Positions 35,553 through 44,582 are shown, counted from the first letter of the stretch. The stretch is 64,000 nucleotides of DNA from Cypionkella sp. (GCA_023255415.1 JALRIN010000005.1:1-64000); one strand, 5' to 3'. The notes: generated by a model from the letters alone, not told the origin. Made by a program: numbers and translations.

Positions 35553-36424
35553 AATCGAACCCGCGTCGCGGCATCTTTCTGATGATCGCGGCTGTTGCCG
35601 CCTTTGCTGCCCAAGACGGATTTGCGCGGCATCTGGCGGAAAGCTATAACACCCTGATGGTGATTATGGTGCGCTATTGGTTCTTTGTGGGCTTTGTGCT
35701 GATCTTGGCGATGCGGCGTCCAGAGGGTCTGCGCGCGGCGGTGCGCTCAAGCCATTTGGGCACGCATGTGATCCGTTCGATTCTGCTGGTGGCCGAGATT
35801 TGCATCATCGTTTACGGCTATACCCAGATTGGTCTGATCCATTCTCATGCCATCTTTGCGGTCTGCCCGCTGCTGGTGGTAGCCCTGTCCGGCCCGATCT
35901 TGGGCGAGCGGCTAAGTTGGCAACGCTGGGCTGCGGTGGCCACGGGATTGATCGGGGTGCTGATCATCCTGCAGCCGGGGGTGGGGGTGTTCAGCTGGGC
36001 CGCGCTGCTGCCGCTGGCCGCCGCCTTTAGCTTTGCGACCTATTCGGTGCTGACCCGCCTGACCACGCGGGTAGAGGCGACCTTTCCGGCGCTGTTCTGG
36101 CCTGGGGTGATTGGGGCTGTGATCATCACGGCGATTGGCCTGCCGAATTGGCAGCCGATCAAAGGTGCCGACCTTGGGTTCTTGCTGATCTACGCCTGTA
36201 TCTCGATCTTTTCGCATTGGCTTTTGCTGAAATGCTACGAAGTGGCCGAGGCCTCTTCGGTGCAACCCTTTGCCTATTTGCAGATCGTCTTTGTCTCGAT
36301 CATCGGGGTCAGCCTTTATGGCGAAACCGTTGCCCCTGCTATGGTGGCAGGCACCGCCCTGATCGTTGCTGCAGGGATCTATGCGCTGTGGCACACCAAC
36401 CGACACACAAAGGCCGCGCTATGA
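35549..36424 (+). CDS. EamA/DMT-superfamily transporter (tandem copy 1)
   Basis: A 291-residue membrane protein with ten hydrophobic segments and two EamA repeats (GIFLMIAAVAAFAAQDGFAR first, LLPLAAAFSFATYSVLTRLT second). Coupled by ATGA to mnmD before it and to a second EamA gene after it. The two share GISRHL/GFARHL, SHLGTHVIR/NHLGMQLIR and EASSVQPFAYLQ/EASAVQPFAYFQ, so they are paralogues from tandem duplication. Substrate unknown. Confidence 0.88.
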   Translation: MKSNPRRGIFLMIAAVAAFAAQDGFARHLAESYNTLMVIMVRYWFFVGFVLILAMRRPEGLRAAVRSSHLGTHVIRSILLVAEICIIVYGYTQIGLIHSHAIFAVCPLLVVALSGPILGERLSWQRWAAVATGLIGVLIILQPGVGVFSWAALLPLAAAFSFATYSVLTRLTTRVEATFPALFWPGVIGAVIITAIGLPNWQPIKGADLGFLLIYACISIFSHWLLLKCYEVAEASSVQPFAYLQIVFVSIIGVSLYGETVAPAMVAGTALIVAAGIYALWHTNRHTKAAL

Positions 36425-37329
36425 ACCCGATGAAAACCACGCAAAACCTGCGCGCAGGCATTTGGCTGATGATCGCCACAACCTTTGTCTTTGCGATGCA
36501 AGATGGCATCTCGAGACATCTGGGCAGCAATAACTCGATCTTTATGGTGGTGATGCTGCGGTTTTGGTTCTTTGCCATCGTCGTCACCATTATGGCGGCC
36601 CGCGCGCCCGAAGGCTTTCGTGCGGCGATTGCCACCAATCATCTTGGCATGCAGCTGATCCGTGGCCCGCTGTTGGCGCTTGAGGTCTGTGTGATGGTGC
36701 TGGGGTTTGTCAAACTGGGGCTGATCGAGTCGCATGCGGTGTTTACCTGCGCGCCTTTGGTGGTGGCGGCGCTGTCGGGGCCGATTTTGGGCGAAAAGGT
36801 CGGCTGGCGGCGCTGGGCCGCGATTGGCGTTGGCTTTTTGGGCGTGCTAGTGATCTTGCAACCGGGCTTTGCTGTGTTTTCGCCTTGGGCGCTGGTGCCG
36901 CTGCTGGCTGCAGTGCTGTTTGCGCTTTACGCGCTGCTGACGCGGTCGGTGGCGCGCGGTGACAGCGCCTCGGTCAGCTTTTTCTGGACAGGCATCACCG
37001 GAGCCATCGCGATGACGCCGATCGGCCTGTGGTCAATGCACCCGATGACCGCACCCGATTGGGGCTGGATGGCGCTTTTGTGCTGCACCGCGATGATCGG
37101 ACATAATCTGTTCATCAAATCCTATGCCGTTGCCGAAGCCTCTGCGGTGCAGCCCTTTGCTTATTTCCAGCTGGCCTTTGCCTCGGCGCTGGCCATCGTG
37201 GTGTTTGGTGAAGACCTGAAGGCGCATGTGATCTTGGGGGCGGCGATTGTGGTGGCGGCAGGGCTGTTCACCATTTGGCGGCAAAGGGTGAACGAGGCCA
37301 AGCTTAGCGGCCTGTCAGCTCGGAGGTAA
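36421..37329 (+). CDS. EamA/DMT-superfamily transporter (tandem copy 2)
   Basis: A 302-residue paralogue of the preceding gene, starting MNPMKTTQNLRAGIWLMIAT at the ATG overlapping its stop. Contains FAMQDGISRHLGSNNSIFMV and the C-terminal SAVQPFAYFQLAFASALAIV. EamA proteins can act as homodimers, and small relatives as heterodimers; the tight coupling would permit a mixed pair. The last 26 bases overlap the end of the convergent slt gene. Confidence 0.88.
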   Translation: MNPMKTTQNLRAGIWLMIATTFVFAMQDGISRHLGSNNSIFMVVMLRFWFFAIVVTIMAARAPEGFRAAIATNHLGMQLIRGPLLALEVCVMVLGFVKLGLIESHAVFTCAPLVVAALSGPILGEKVGWRRWAAIGVGFLGVLVILQPGFAVFSPWALVPLLAAVLFALYALLTRSVARGDSASVSFFWTGITGAIAMTPIGLWSMHPMTAPDWGWMALLCCTAMIGHNLFIKSYAVAEASAVQPFAYFQLAFASALAIVVFGEDLKAHVILGAAIVVAAGLFTIWRQRVNEAKLSGLSARR

Positions 37330-39280
37330 TCCGAACCGGGGTCGAGGCGCCTTTGAGCCGACCGCGATAGATCACCACGCCTTCGCTGACCCGCATCACA
37401 TAGGTGCGGGTTTCGCCAAAGGGAATGGTTTCGACCCAATCAACAATATCAACCGCAGGATCGCGCGGATCGCCAAACCGCTCGATCCATTGCCGAGGCC
37501 GCCCCGGCCCCGCATTATAGCCCGCCGCAATCAGCGCAATCGAGGGCCCGTGTTCGGCAATCAGCTTGGCCAAAAACGCCGAGCCCATGCGCACGTTAAA
37601 CGCAGGGTCCGTGGTCAGCCGCGACGCGGTAAAGCTTTCGCCCTGCTGCTTGGCAACCATTTGTGCGGTGGCGGGCAGCAATTGCATCAGCCCCCGCGCA
37701 TCGGCATGGCTGCGGGCATTGGGGTCAAATTCGCTTTCGCGCCGCGAAATTGCCAAAGCCAGCGCGCGGCTGACGGGCAGATTGTCGGGCACAAAATCCG
37801 GCACCGGAAAATAGGCGCGTGGCAGGATCAAGCCGCGCTCAGCGGCGGCTTTGCCAACCAGCACAGCGACATGCGGCTGATCAAGGCGCAGCGCCAGATC
37901 GCCCAGATCAGACATTTCCTTATCCGACAGGGTTTCGCCTACTTGCAGGAAAAACCGCTTGGCCAGCGTCAGATCACCTGCATCGAGCAGCGCACGCGCA
38001 GCGGCAAGCACGCTTGACTGGGCAAAGCTGGCGGTTTTCCAACCTGCATCGGGCTCGCCCACATTGACCAAAGCGGGGTCCAGCGACAGCCCCAGATGTT
38101 CCGCTGCAAGCAGGCCATAATAGGCGGTTTGATACTGCGCGGCGCGGGCAAAAGCTGTGGTCGCCCCGGCATTGTCGCCAGCAGCCTCCAGCGCGCGGCC
38201 CATCCAGTAATCGGCGCGCGCCAGACTGATCGGAGTGCCGACGGCGGTTTTCAAATGCTTGAAATGCTTGACCGCCAAGGCCGGATCGTTCAGCTCGCGC
38301 AGCGCGACAAAACCTGCCAGAAATTCCAGATCGGCATAATCAGCGCCCTCGGCCTCGGTCAGCTGATGGCCTGCTGCGACGCGGTAGGCGTCTTTGGCCT
38401 TGCCCTGCCGGAACAAGATGCGCACCAGATCCGCACGTCTGCCCGCCCAAGCCGCCGGATCGCCCAGCGCCGCCTTTGAGGTGGATACCTGCAAGATCAG
38501 CTTGGCCGCATCGTCATAACGGTCAGCACGCATGCGGTACGTATAGCGTTCATAGGCCAGCCCCGGATCGCCCAGCATCGACTTGGGCACTGCCGAAGTC
38601 AGCTTGACCGCCGATGCGCTATCAGAGCGCAGGGCCATGCGGGCCAAGGCCAGCGCTTGCCAGTCTTTGGACACCCGAGGCAGCATCCGCTCGGCCTCGC
38701 CACGCCGGCCACCATCCCACAGGATGCGGTCCAGCCGCACCTCATGCGCCAGCTTCAGCACCGCGCCTTGCAGGGCAAGCATGGCGTCTTCGTCCTCGGC
38801 CTCGAATTTCAACTCGGTCCAGCCGCGATAGGCCTCGGCCTCGGCGTCTTGGGTGCGGCCTTGCGCCATCAGCGCCTGCACCATGGCAACCGAGCCCTTG
38901 CCTGTGCCGGGTTTGTCCGCACCAAAATAGGCCAAGACCCGCGCCGGATCGGTCGAGCGGGCTACCGCAACCTCGCCTTTTTGTTTCAGCAATGGCAGGC
39001 CTGGCCAATCGGGGTGACGCGCCAAAAATGCCTCGTAATCGCCCAACTTGCCTTGGCCATCGCGCAACCATTGCCACAAGATCACATCGCCGCCCGATGG
39101 GCCTGCGCCGCGTGCCGCCTGCAAGGCCGTGGTCCAATCGCCCGCATCGGCGGCCTTCAGCGCCTGCGCAAGCGATGAGGTCGCATCACCGCGCGCAATG
39201 GTTGCCATGCTTGCGGTCAGGACAAGGAAACTCAGGGTTCGGGTGACCGCTTTTGCGATCTTGTTTATGCTGCTGCTCAT
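37304..39280 (-). CDS. slt: Soluble lytic murein transglycosylase, Slt70-like
   Basis: A periplasmic enzyme cutting the MurNAc-GlcNAc bond of peptidoglycan with 1,6-anhydro product. The 658-residue protein has a signal peptide (about residues 1-31, ending MATIARGD), a long alpha-superhelical TPR-like domain, and a C-terminal SLT domain: catalytic Glu in ISRRESEFDPNARS, ARGLMQLLPATAQ, and AAGYNAGPGRPRQW. The start at 39280 (MSSSINKIAKAVTR) gives the signal peptide; the frame from 39322 would bury it. Confidence 0.92.
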   Translation of the reverse strand: MSSSINKIAKAVTRTLSFLVLTASMATIARGDATSSLAQALKAADAGDWTTALQAARGAGPSGGDVILWQWLRDGQGKLGDYEAFLARHPDWPGLPLLKQKGEVAVARSTDPARVLAYFGADKPGTGKGSVAMVQALMAQGRTQDAEAEAYRGWTELKFEAEDEDAMLALQGAVLKLAHEVRLDRILWDGGRRGEAERMLPRVSKDWQALALARMALRSDSASAVKLTSAVPKSMLGDPGLAYERYTYRMRADRYDDAAKLILQVSTSKAALGDPAAWAGRRADLVRILFRQGKAKDAYRVAAGHQLTEAEGADYADLEFLAGFVALRELNDPALAVKHFKHLKTAVGTPISLARADYWMGRALEAAGDNAGATTAFARAAQYQTAYYGLLAAEHLGLSLDPALVNVGEPDAGWKTASFAQSSVLAAARALLDAGDLTLAKRFFLQVGETLSDKEMSDLGDLALRLDQPHVAVLVGKAAAERGLILPRAYFPVPDFVPDNLPVSRALALAISRRESEFDPNARSHADARGLMQLLPATAQMVAKQQGESFTASRLTTDPAFNVRMGSAFLAKLIAEHGPSIALIAAGYNAGPGRPRQWIERFGDPRDPAVDIVDWVETIPFGETRTYVMRVSEGVVIYRGRLKGASTPVRITSELTGR

Positions 39281-39447
39281 GCGACAATTCTGCCGCAAAT
39301 GTGGCGGTCTCACAAGCCACAAGCCTGTGACACGCTCGATCTTTGGGCGAAACCACGCCCATGCTTGGCAAAAGCCGCGCAGGCAGTTAGGTAGAAGCCG
39401 TTCACAATCGGGCGATTCAGAAATGCCCCCTATCGGAGACGCGTGCC

Positions 39448-40320
39448 ATGATCAAAGGGTCCCTTCCCGCACTGGTTACGCCGTTTAAAAACGGCGAGCT
39501 TGATCTGGTGACGCTGAAGAAACTTGTCGAATGGCATATCGCCGAAGGCTCGAACGGTTTGGTTCCCGTGGGCACCACCGGCGAAAGCCCGACGCTGAGC
39601 CATGAAGAGCATCAAAAGGTCATCGAAGTGGTGGTCGAGACCGTGGCAGGCCGCATTCCGGTGATTGCAGGGGCTGGGTCGAACAACACCGCCGAGGGTC
39701 TTTCGCTGATGCGCCATGCCGAAAAGGTCGGGGCGACGGCGGCACTGGTGGTGACGCCCTATTACAACAAGCCGACCCAAGCCGGCCTGATCGCGCATTT
39801 TACCGCTCTGCATGACTGCTGCACGCTGCCGATCGTAATCTATAACATTCCGGGCCGCTCGGTTGTTGATATGACACCCGAGACCATGGGCCAGCTTGCG
39901 AAACTGCCGCGCATCATCGGGGTCAAAGACGCCACCGGCAAGATCGAGCGGGTCAGCCAACAGCGCAGCAGCTGCGGCGCGGATTTCATCCAGTTGTCGG
40001 GCGAAGATGCCACCGCTTTGGGCTTTAACGCCCATGGCGGCACTGGCTGCATTTCGGTCACCGCCAACGTAGCCCCGCGTCTGTGCGCCGAATTCCAAGC
40101 CGCCACCCTTGCAGGCGATTACGCCAAGGCGCTGGCCTATCAAGACAAACTGATGCCGCTGCACGAGGCGATCTTTATCGAGCCTGGCCTGGTTGGCGCG
40201 AAATATGGCCTGTCTTTGCTGGGGCTTTGCTCGGAGGATGTGCGCCTGCCGCTGGTTGGTCTGACCGATGGCACCAAGGCGAAAATCAAGGCAGCGATGC
40301 AATTTGCAGGCCTGATCTGA
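39448..40320 (+). CDS. dapA: 4-hydroxy-tetrahydrodipicolinate synthase
   Basis: DapA condenses pyruvate with aspartate semialdehyde, the first committed step to lysine and diaminopimelate. TIM-barrel motifs: GTTGESPTLSHEEH (substrate-binding Thr-Thr), TPYYNKPTQAGL (catalytic Tyr) and the Schiff-base lysine in GVKDATGKIERV. Length 290, standard. CGGAGA precedes the ATG. A hairpin follows the stop. Confidence 0.96.
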   Translation: MIKGSLPALVTPFKNGELDLVTLKKLVEWHIAEGSNGLVPVGTTGESPTLSHEEHQKVIEVVVETVAGRIPVIAGAGSNNTAEGLSLMRHAEKVGATAALVVTPYYNKPTQAGLIAHFTALHDCCTLPIVIYNIPGRSVVDMTPETMGQLAKLPRIIGVKDATGKIERVSQQRSSCGADFIQLSGEDATALGFNAHGGTGCISVTANVAPRLCAEFQAATLAGDYAKALAYQDKLMPLHEAIFIEPGLVGAKYGLSLLGLCSEDVRLPLVGLTDGTKAKIKAAMQFAGLI

Positions 40321-40336
40321 ACGACAGGTCCTTAGC

Positions 40337-40362
40337 CTATCGCCCTGATTTCGGGGCGATAG
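40337..40362 (+). terminator. Hairpin downstream of dapA
   Basis: CTATCGCCC (40337-40345) and GGGCGATAG (40354-40362) form a perfect 9-bp stem with an 8-base loop, 16 bases past the dapA stop and before an EamA gene. No T run. Confidence 0.5.
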
Positions 40363-40389
40363 CACCACAGCCAGAAAGCGCCGCCCGAC

Positions 40390-41247
40390 ATGACCGATAA
40401 TCTGCGCGGCAGCCTGATGATGGTTTTGGCCATGCTTGGCTTTGCCTTTGAAGACAGCTTTTTGAAACTTGCCGCCAAGCTGATGCCTTTGGGCGAGGTT
40501 TTGGCGCTGATGGGGCTGATCGGCATGGCGCTGTTTTCAGCGCTGGCGCTGCGCAAGGGCGCGGCCCCGTTGCCGCGCAGCATCCTGTCGCGCACCATGG
40601 CGCTGCGCTCGGCCTCCGAGGTGGTGGGCCGAGTGTTCTATGCACTGGCGCTGGCGCTGACGCCAATTTCACAAGCCTCGGCGATCTTGCAGGCAACGCC
40701 CTTGGTGGTGGTTGGCGGTGCGGCGCTGCTGTTTGGCGAAAAAGTCAGCCTGTTTCGCTGGCTGCTGATTGTTGCGGGCTTTGCGGGCGTTTTGATCATC
40801 ATCCGCCCGGGGGTCGAGGGGTTTAGCGCGCTGTCGCTGCTGGCAGTTGCCGGGCTTTTGGGCTTTGCGGGCCGCGATCTGGCCACGCGTGCAGCCCCCC
40901 CCGCCCTGAGCAATGCGCAGCTTGGGGTTGCGGGCTTTTTGATGCTGGCGCTTTCGGGGCTAATTTTAGTCACTCTGAACGGTGGACCCGCTGCGATCAG
41001 CCCGCTGGCCTTGGCCTATACCTGCGGCGCTGCCTGCTTTGGGGTCGCCGCATATGCCGCCCTGACCAGTGCCATGCGCACCGGCGAAGTTGGGGTGGTG
41101 ACGCCGTTTCGCTATACGCGGCTGCTGTTTGCGCTGATTGTCGGCTATACGCTGTTTGGCGAACGTCCCGATGCGCTGACCCTGATCGGCTCGGCGGTGA
41201 TCGTGGGCTGCGGAATCATTCTGCTAAGCCAAGGCAGAAGCCGCTAA
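40390..41247 (+). CDS. EamA/DMT-superfamily transporter
   Basis: A 285-residue protein with ten hydrophobic segments, starting MTDNLRGSLMMVLAMLGFAF. The first EamA repeat ends near VLIIIRPGVEGFSALS and the second near ALTLIGSAVIVGCGIILLSQ. It is more distant from the tandem pair at 35549-37329 than they are from each other. Its last 4 bases overlap the end of a convergent channel gene. Confidence 0.87.
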   Translation: MTDNLRGSLMMVLAMLGFAFEDSFLKLAAKLMPLGEVLALMGLIGMALFSALALRKGAAPLPRSILSRTMALRSASEVVGRVFYALALALTPISQASAILQATPLVVVGGAALLFGEKVSLFRWLLIVAGFAGVLIIIRPGVEGFSALSLLAVAGLLGFAGRDLATRAAPPALSNAQLGVAGFLMLALSGLILVTLNGGPAAISPLALAYTCGAACFGVAAYAALTSAMRTGEVGVVTPFRYTRLLFALIVGYTLFGERPDALTLIGSAVIVGCGIILLSQGRSR

Positions 41248-41687
41248 ACCCGCTTGCGGCGATGCTCGATCTGCCCCAAACGCACCTGCCGCAGACCTTC
41301 GATCAAAAGCGCTGTCAGCAGGCCAAAGTTCAAAAAGCCATTGGTCGCCTCCATCCCCGCCAAAAGCCGCCAGTTGTGCTGCAACAGCACATCGCCAAAG
41401 CCCAGGGTGGTAAAGCTGACCAGCGAGAAATAAACCGCCTCTTCCAGCGTGGCAAACACGCCCAGTTGCAGATAGGCCAAGGCCCAGACCCAAACGCCAG
41501 CGGTAACAACTCCCAGGATCCAAAGCGACACCCCCGCCAGCAAAAGCACCAGCTTGGGCTGATGCGGCTCGCGCAGCATCCAGCCATGCGCGCGGTTCAA
41601 CAGGCCTTCCAGCACCATCGCCGCGACCGCCGCAATGGTGATATTGACCAACAAAAGCATCGTTCCAATCGCAATTTGGGCTATCAT
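41244..41687 (-). CDS. Two-TM potassium channel-like protein
   Basis: A 147-residue membrane protein with a pore region AVYFSLVSFTTLGFGDVLL, whose TLGFGD is a K+-channel selectivity-filter variant (canonical TVGYGD). Two hydrophobic segments precede the pore loop and one follows it; there is no RCK/TrkA-N regulatory domain. Starts MIAQIAIGTMLLLVNITIAA at 41687. Four subunits would be needed for a channel. Ion selectivity and gating are unknown. Confidence 0.8.
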   Translation of the reverse strand: MIAQIAIGTMLLLVNITIAAVAAMVLEGLLNRAHGWMLREPHQPKLVLLLAGVSLWILGVVTAGVWVWALAYLQLGVFATLEEAVYFSLVSFTTLGFGDVLLQHNWRLLAGMEATNGFLNFGLLTALLIEGLRQVRLGQIEHRRKRV

Positions 41688-41813
41688 AGACCTCTCCGTG
41701 TTTTGGCGGCGACCTTGCCGCATTGCGCAAGCCACCGCAACCGGGGCGATCCTGCCACAAAGCCCGCATGCCCCTAGACTCTGCCCCCCCAAGCGCCTAT
41801 TTCCCACTGCACC

Positions 41814-42299
41814 ATGGTAGAGAAATCAGACCCCAATTCTAAGCTTATCGCCGAAAACCGGCGCGCGCGTTTCGATTTCGCCATCGAAAGCGATATCGAG
41901 GCTGGCATCATGCTGCTTGGCTCCGAGGTGAAATCCTTGCGCAAGGGCGGCTCGAATATCGCCGAAAGCTATGCCTCGGTTGAAGGTGGTGAGCTGTGGT
42001 TGATCAACAGCTATATCGCGCCCTATCTGCAGGCCAAAATGTTCCCGCACGAAGAACGCCGGCGGCGCAAGCTGTTGGTGTCGCGCAAGGAACTGTCGCG
42101 GCTCTGGAATGCGGTTGGCCGCGAAGGCATGACGCTGGTGCCACTGCGGATGTATTTCAACGACAAAGGCATGGTGAAAATCGCCATTGGCGTCGCCAAG
42201 GGCAAAAAGCTGGCCGACAAGCGGGAAACCTCGGCCAAGCGCGACTGGGATCGGCAGAAATCGCGTCTGCTGAAACAGGGGCTGAAGGGCAATCTGTAA
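41814..42299 (+). CDS. smpB: SsrA-binding protein SmpB
   Basis: SmpB binds tmRNA and delivers it to stalled ribosomes. The 161-residue protein shows ENRRARFDFAIESDIEAGIM, LGSEVKSLRKGGSNIAESYA and the basic C-terminal tail KKLADKRETSAKRDWDRQ that enters the mRNA channel. No tmRNA gene is visible nearby. Confidence 0.96.
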   Translation: MVEKSDPNSKLIAENRRARFDFAIESDIEAGIMLLGSEVKSLRKGGSNIAESYASVEGGELWLINSYIAPYLQAKMFPHEERRRRKLLVSRKELSRLWNAVGREGMTLVPLRMYFNDKGMVKIAIGVAKGKKLADKRETSAKRDWDRQKSRLLKQGLKGNL

Positions 42300-42376
42300 C
42301 GGCGGCGCGGGCGCTTGCCCTTGCCAGAAACCAGCGTTGGGTTTACTGCGACAGCACACTCAGCGCGGAGCGAAGC

Positions 42377-43237
42377 ATGACACCCTCCCCTAATGATGAC
42401 CCGAAAACCCTCGTCTCAACGGCATGGCTTGCAGCACATCTAAAGGATCCCGATCTGCGGGTTCTGGACGCAAGCTGGTTTCTGCCCGACATGGCCCGCG
42501 ATGCGCAGGCTGAATATGCCGCAGGCCATATTCCTGGCGCGCGGTTTTTCGACATTGACGAAATCACCGACAGCCGCTCGGCGCTGCCACATATGGCACC
42601 TGCGCCGGAAAAGTTCATCTCGCGAATGCGGGCAATGGGCATTGGCGACGGGCATCAGGTGGTGGTCTATGACGCCTTGGGCCTGTTTTCTGCAGCCCGC
42701 GTCTGGTGGACGTTCCGGCTGATGGGCAAGACGGATATCGCGGTGCTGGACGGCGGGCTGCCGAAGTGGCGCGCCGAGGGCCGCGATCTGGAAGACATGC
42801 CACCGATGGTGCGCGACCGCCATATGACCACTGCGCGCCAAAACCATCTGGTCAAGGATGTCACCCAAGTCGCCCATGCCGCCAAACTGGGCGAGGCCGA
42901 AATCATCGACGCCCGCGCCGCCGCACGCTTTCGCGGTGAAGCCCCTGAACCCCGGCCCGGCCTGCGCGCGGGGCATATTCCAGGCTCGAAAAACGTGCCC
43001 TTCGCCAGCCTGCTGAACGCAGATGCCACGATGAAACCGCCAGCCGAGCTGCGCGCGATCTTCGAGGCCGCAGGCGTTGATCTGACAAAGCCCGCCATCA
43101 CCTCTTGTGGGTCTGGCGTGACGGCCGCGGTGCTCAGCCTTGCGCTGGAACGGATCGGCCACCGCAACCATGCGCTTTATGATGGCTCTTGGGCCGAATG
43201 GGGCATGTATGACGACCTCGCGGTCGAAAAAGGATAA
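42377..43237 (+). CDS. sseA: 3-mercaptopyruvate (or thiosulfate) sulfurtransferase
   Basis: A two-domain rhodanese of 286 residues. The N-terminal inactive domain (VSTAWLAAHLKDPDLRVLDA, AGHIPGARFFDIDEITD) is followed by a C-terminal domain with the active cysteine in TSCGSGVTAAVLSLAL. The CGSGVT loop is typical of mercaptopyruvate rather than thiosulfate sulfurtransferases. Start ATG at 42377, 77 bases after smpB. Four bases separate it from the aminotransferase, so the pair may be co-transcribed. Confidence 0.9.
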   Translation: MTPSPNDDPKTLVSTAWLAAHLKDPDLRVLDASWFLPDMARDAQAEYAAGHIPGARFFDIDEITDSRSALPHMAPAPEKFISRMRAMGIGDGHQVVVYDALGLFSAARVWWTFRLMGKTDIAVLDGGLPKWRAEGRDLEDMPPMVRDRHMTTARQNHLVKDVTQVAHAAKLGEAEIIDARAAARFRGEAPEPRPGLRAGHIPGSKNVPFASLLNADATMKPPAELRAIFEAAGVDLTKPAITSCGSGVTAAVLSLALERIGHRNHALYDGSWAEWGMYDDLAVEKG

Positions 43238-43241
43238 CAGG

Positions 43242-44420
43242 ATGTTAGAACAGCTAAACCCCCAGCCACAGGACAAAATCCTGCAACTTATCGCGATGTA
43301 CCGCGAAGACCCACGCGCCAATAAGATCGACCTTGGCGTCGGCGTCTACAAAGACGCAACCGGCCTGACGCCCGTGATGCGCGCGGTGAAAGCCGCAGAA
43401 AAACAGCTGTGGGAAACCGAAACCACCAAGACCTACACCGGCCTTGCAGGCGAGCCCGCCTATAACGCCGCGATGATTGAAATGATCCTTGGCGCGGGCT
43501 TTGCCGAACGCGCCGCCTCTGTCGCCACACCGGGCGGCACCGGGGCGATCCGTCAGGCGCTCGAGCTGATCAAACTCGCCTCGCCCAAGGCAAAGGTCTG
43601 GCTGTCAAACCCAACCTGGCCAAACCACCCCTCGATCATCAAATACCTTGGCATGCAGATGGCCGAGTATCGCTATTTCGACGCCGAAACCCGCGGCATC
43701 GACTTTGAAGGCCTGATGCAAGATCTGGCCAATGTCACAGCAGGTGACGCGGTGCTGCTGCATGGCTGCTGCCACAATCCAACCGGCGCCAATCTGAACG
43801 CCGATCAATGGGCACAGGTCGCAGCGCTTTTGCTTGCCAAAGGCGCGATCCCCTTTGTCGATCTGGCCTATCAAGGCTTTGGCGACGGCCTCGAAAAAGA
43901 CGCCGCTGCCACCCGGATGATCGCCGCAACCTTCCCAGAAGTGCTGATTGCAGCCTCCTGCAGCAAGAACTTTGGCATCTACCGCGAACGTACTGGCATC
44001 CTGATTGGCCTCGGCGAGGCCAGCCGTAAAGCGGTTACCCAAGGCAACCTGAACTTCCTGAACCGGCAGAACTACAGCTTCCCCCCCGATCACGGTGCGC
44101 GGCTGGTTACGATGATCTTGCAAGATGACGCCCTGCGCGCCGATTGGAAGGCCGAGCTGGAAGAGGTGCGCCAAAACATGCTGGGCTTGCGCAAAAGCCT
44201 TGCCGATGCGCTGCGGCTGGCCACCAATTCAGATCGCTTTGACTTCGTGGCCAGCCATCGCGGCATGTTCAGCCGCCTTGGTCTAACCGAAGCCCAAGTA
44301 AACTTGCTGCGCGACGAGCACGGCATCTATATGGTCGGTGACAGCCGGATCAACATCGCTGGATTGAACGCGAAAACCGTTCCAATCCTTGCGGCAGCGA
44401 TTGCGAAAGTGGCCAGCTAA
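43242..44420 (+). CDS. tyrB: Aromatic/aspartate aminotransferase (class I)
   Basis: A PLP enzyme of 392 residues in the AspC/TyrB group. Shows IDLGVGVYKDATGLTPVM, TPGGTGAIRQALEL, GCCHNPTGANL, the Schiff-base lysine in AASCSKNFGIYRERTG and the C-terminal arginine region DSRINIAGLN. Transfers amino groups between aspartate or aromatic amino acids and 2-oxoglutarate. AACAGG precedes the ATG. The neighbouring sulfurtransferase suggests a link with cysteine transamination to mercaptopyruvate, an inference. Confidence 0.92.
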   Translation: MLEQLNPQPQDKILQLIAMYREDPRANKIDLGVGVYKDATGLTPVMRAVKAAEKQLWETETTKTYTGLAGEPAYNAAMIEMILGAGFAERAASVATPGGTGAIRQALELIKLASPKAKVWLSNPTWPNHPSIIKYLGMQMAEYRYFDAETRGIDFEGLMQDLANVTAGDAVLLHGCCHNPTGANLNADQWAQVAALLLAKGAIPFVDLAYQGFGDGLEKDAAATRMIAATFPEVLIAASCSKNFGIYRERTGILIGLGEASRKAVTQGNLNFLNRQNYSFPPDHGARLVTMILQDDALRADWKAELEEVRQNMLGLRKSLADALRLATNSDRFDFVASHRGMFSRLGLTEAQVNLLRDEHGIYMVGDSRINIAGLNAKTVPILAAAIAKVAS

Positions 44421-44424
44421 AGCA

Positions 44425-44443
44425 GGGGGGCTGTCTGCCCCCC
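44425..44443. repeat. G6/C6 hairpin, first unit of a nested repeat cluster
   Basis: GGGGGG (44425-44430) and CCCCCC (44438-44443) enclose CTGTCTG, just past the tyrB stop. The loop word CTGTCTG recurs inside the long inverted repeat that follows (right arm). Confidence 0.6.
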
Positions 44444-44456
44444 ACGGCCTCCGGCC

Positions 44457-44534
44457 TCCCCCCGAGGATATTTTTAGACAGATGAAGATCAAGCCCTGGC
44501 TTTAATTCATCTGTCTGAAAATATCCTGGGGGGA
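44457..44534. repeat. Long inverted repeat forming a 30/29-base-arm hairpin
   Basis: The left arm (44457-44486) and right arm (44506-44534) are inverted copies differing by one inserted base and one substitution. Each contains six C's or G's, the core GGATATTTT and ACAGATGAA. The 19-base loop itself holds a second palindrome, AAGCC-CT-GGCTT, so the whole can fold as one extended stem. It lies between convergent tyrB and amtB. By recollection, similar GAGGATATTT-containing intergenic repeats occur in other Rhodobacteraceae. Confidence 0.8.
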
Positions 44535-44541
44535 GCGCAGC

Positions 44542-44564
44542 GGGGGGCAAAGCCCCCCTTTTTT
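44542..44564 (+). terminator. Rho-independent terminator after tyrB repeat cluster
   Basis: GGGGGGC (44542-44548) pairs with GCCCCCC (44552-44558) around AAA, followed directly by six T's. A textbook terminator for plus-strand transcription. Confidence 0.85.
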
Positions 44565-44582
44565 GGGTTTGAATATCAAAGC

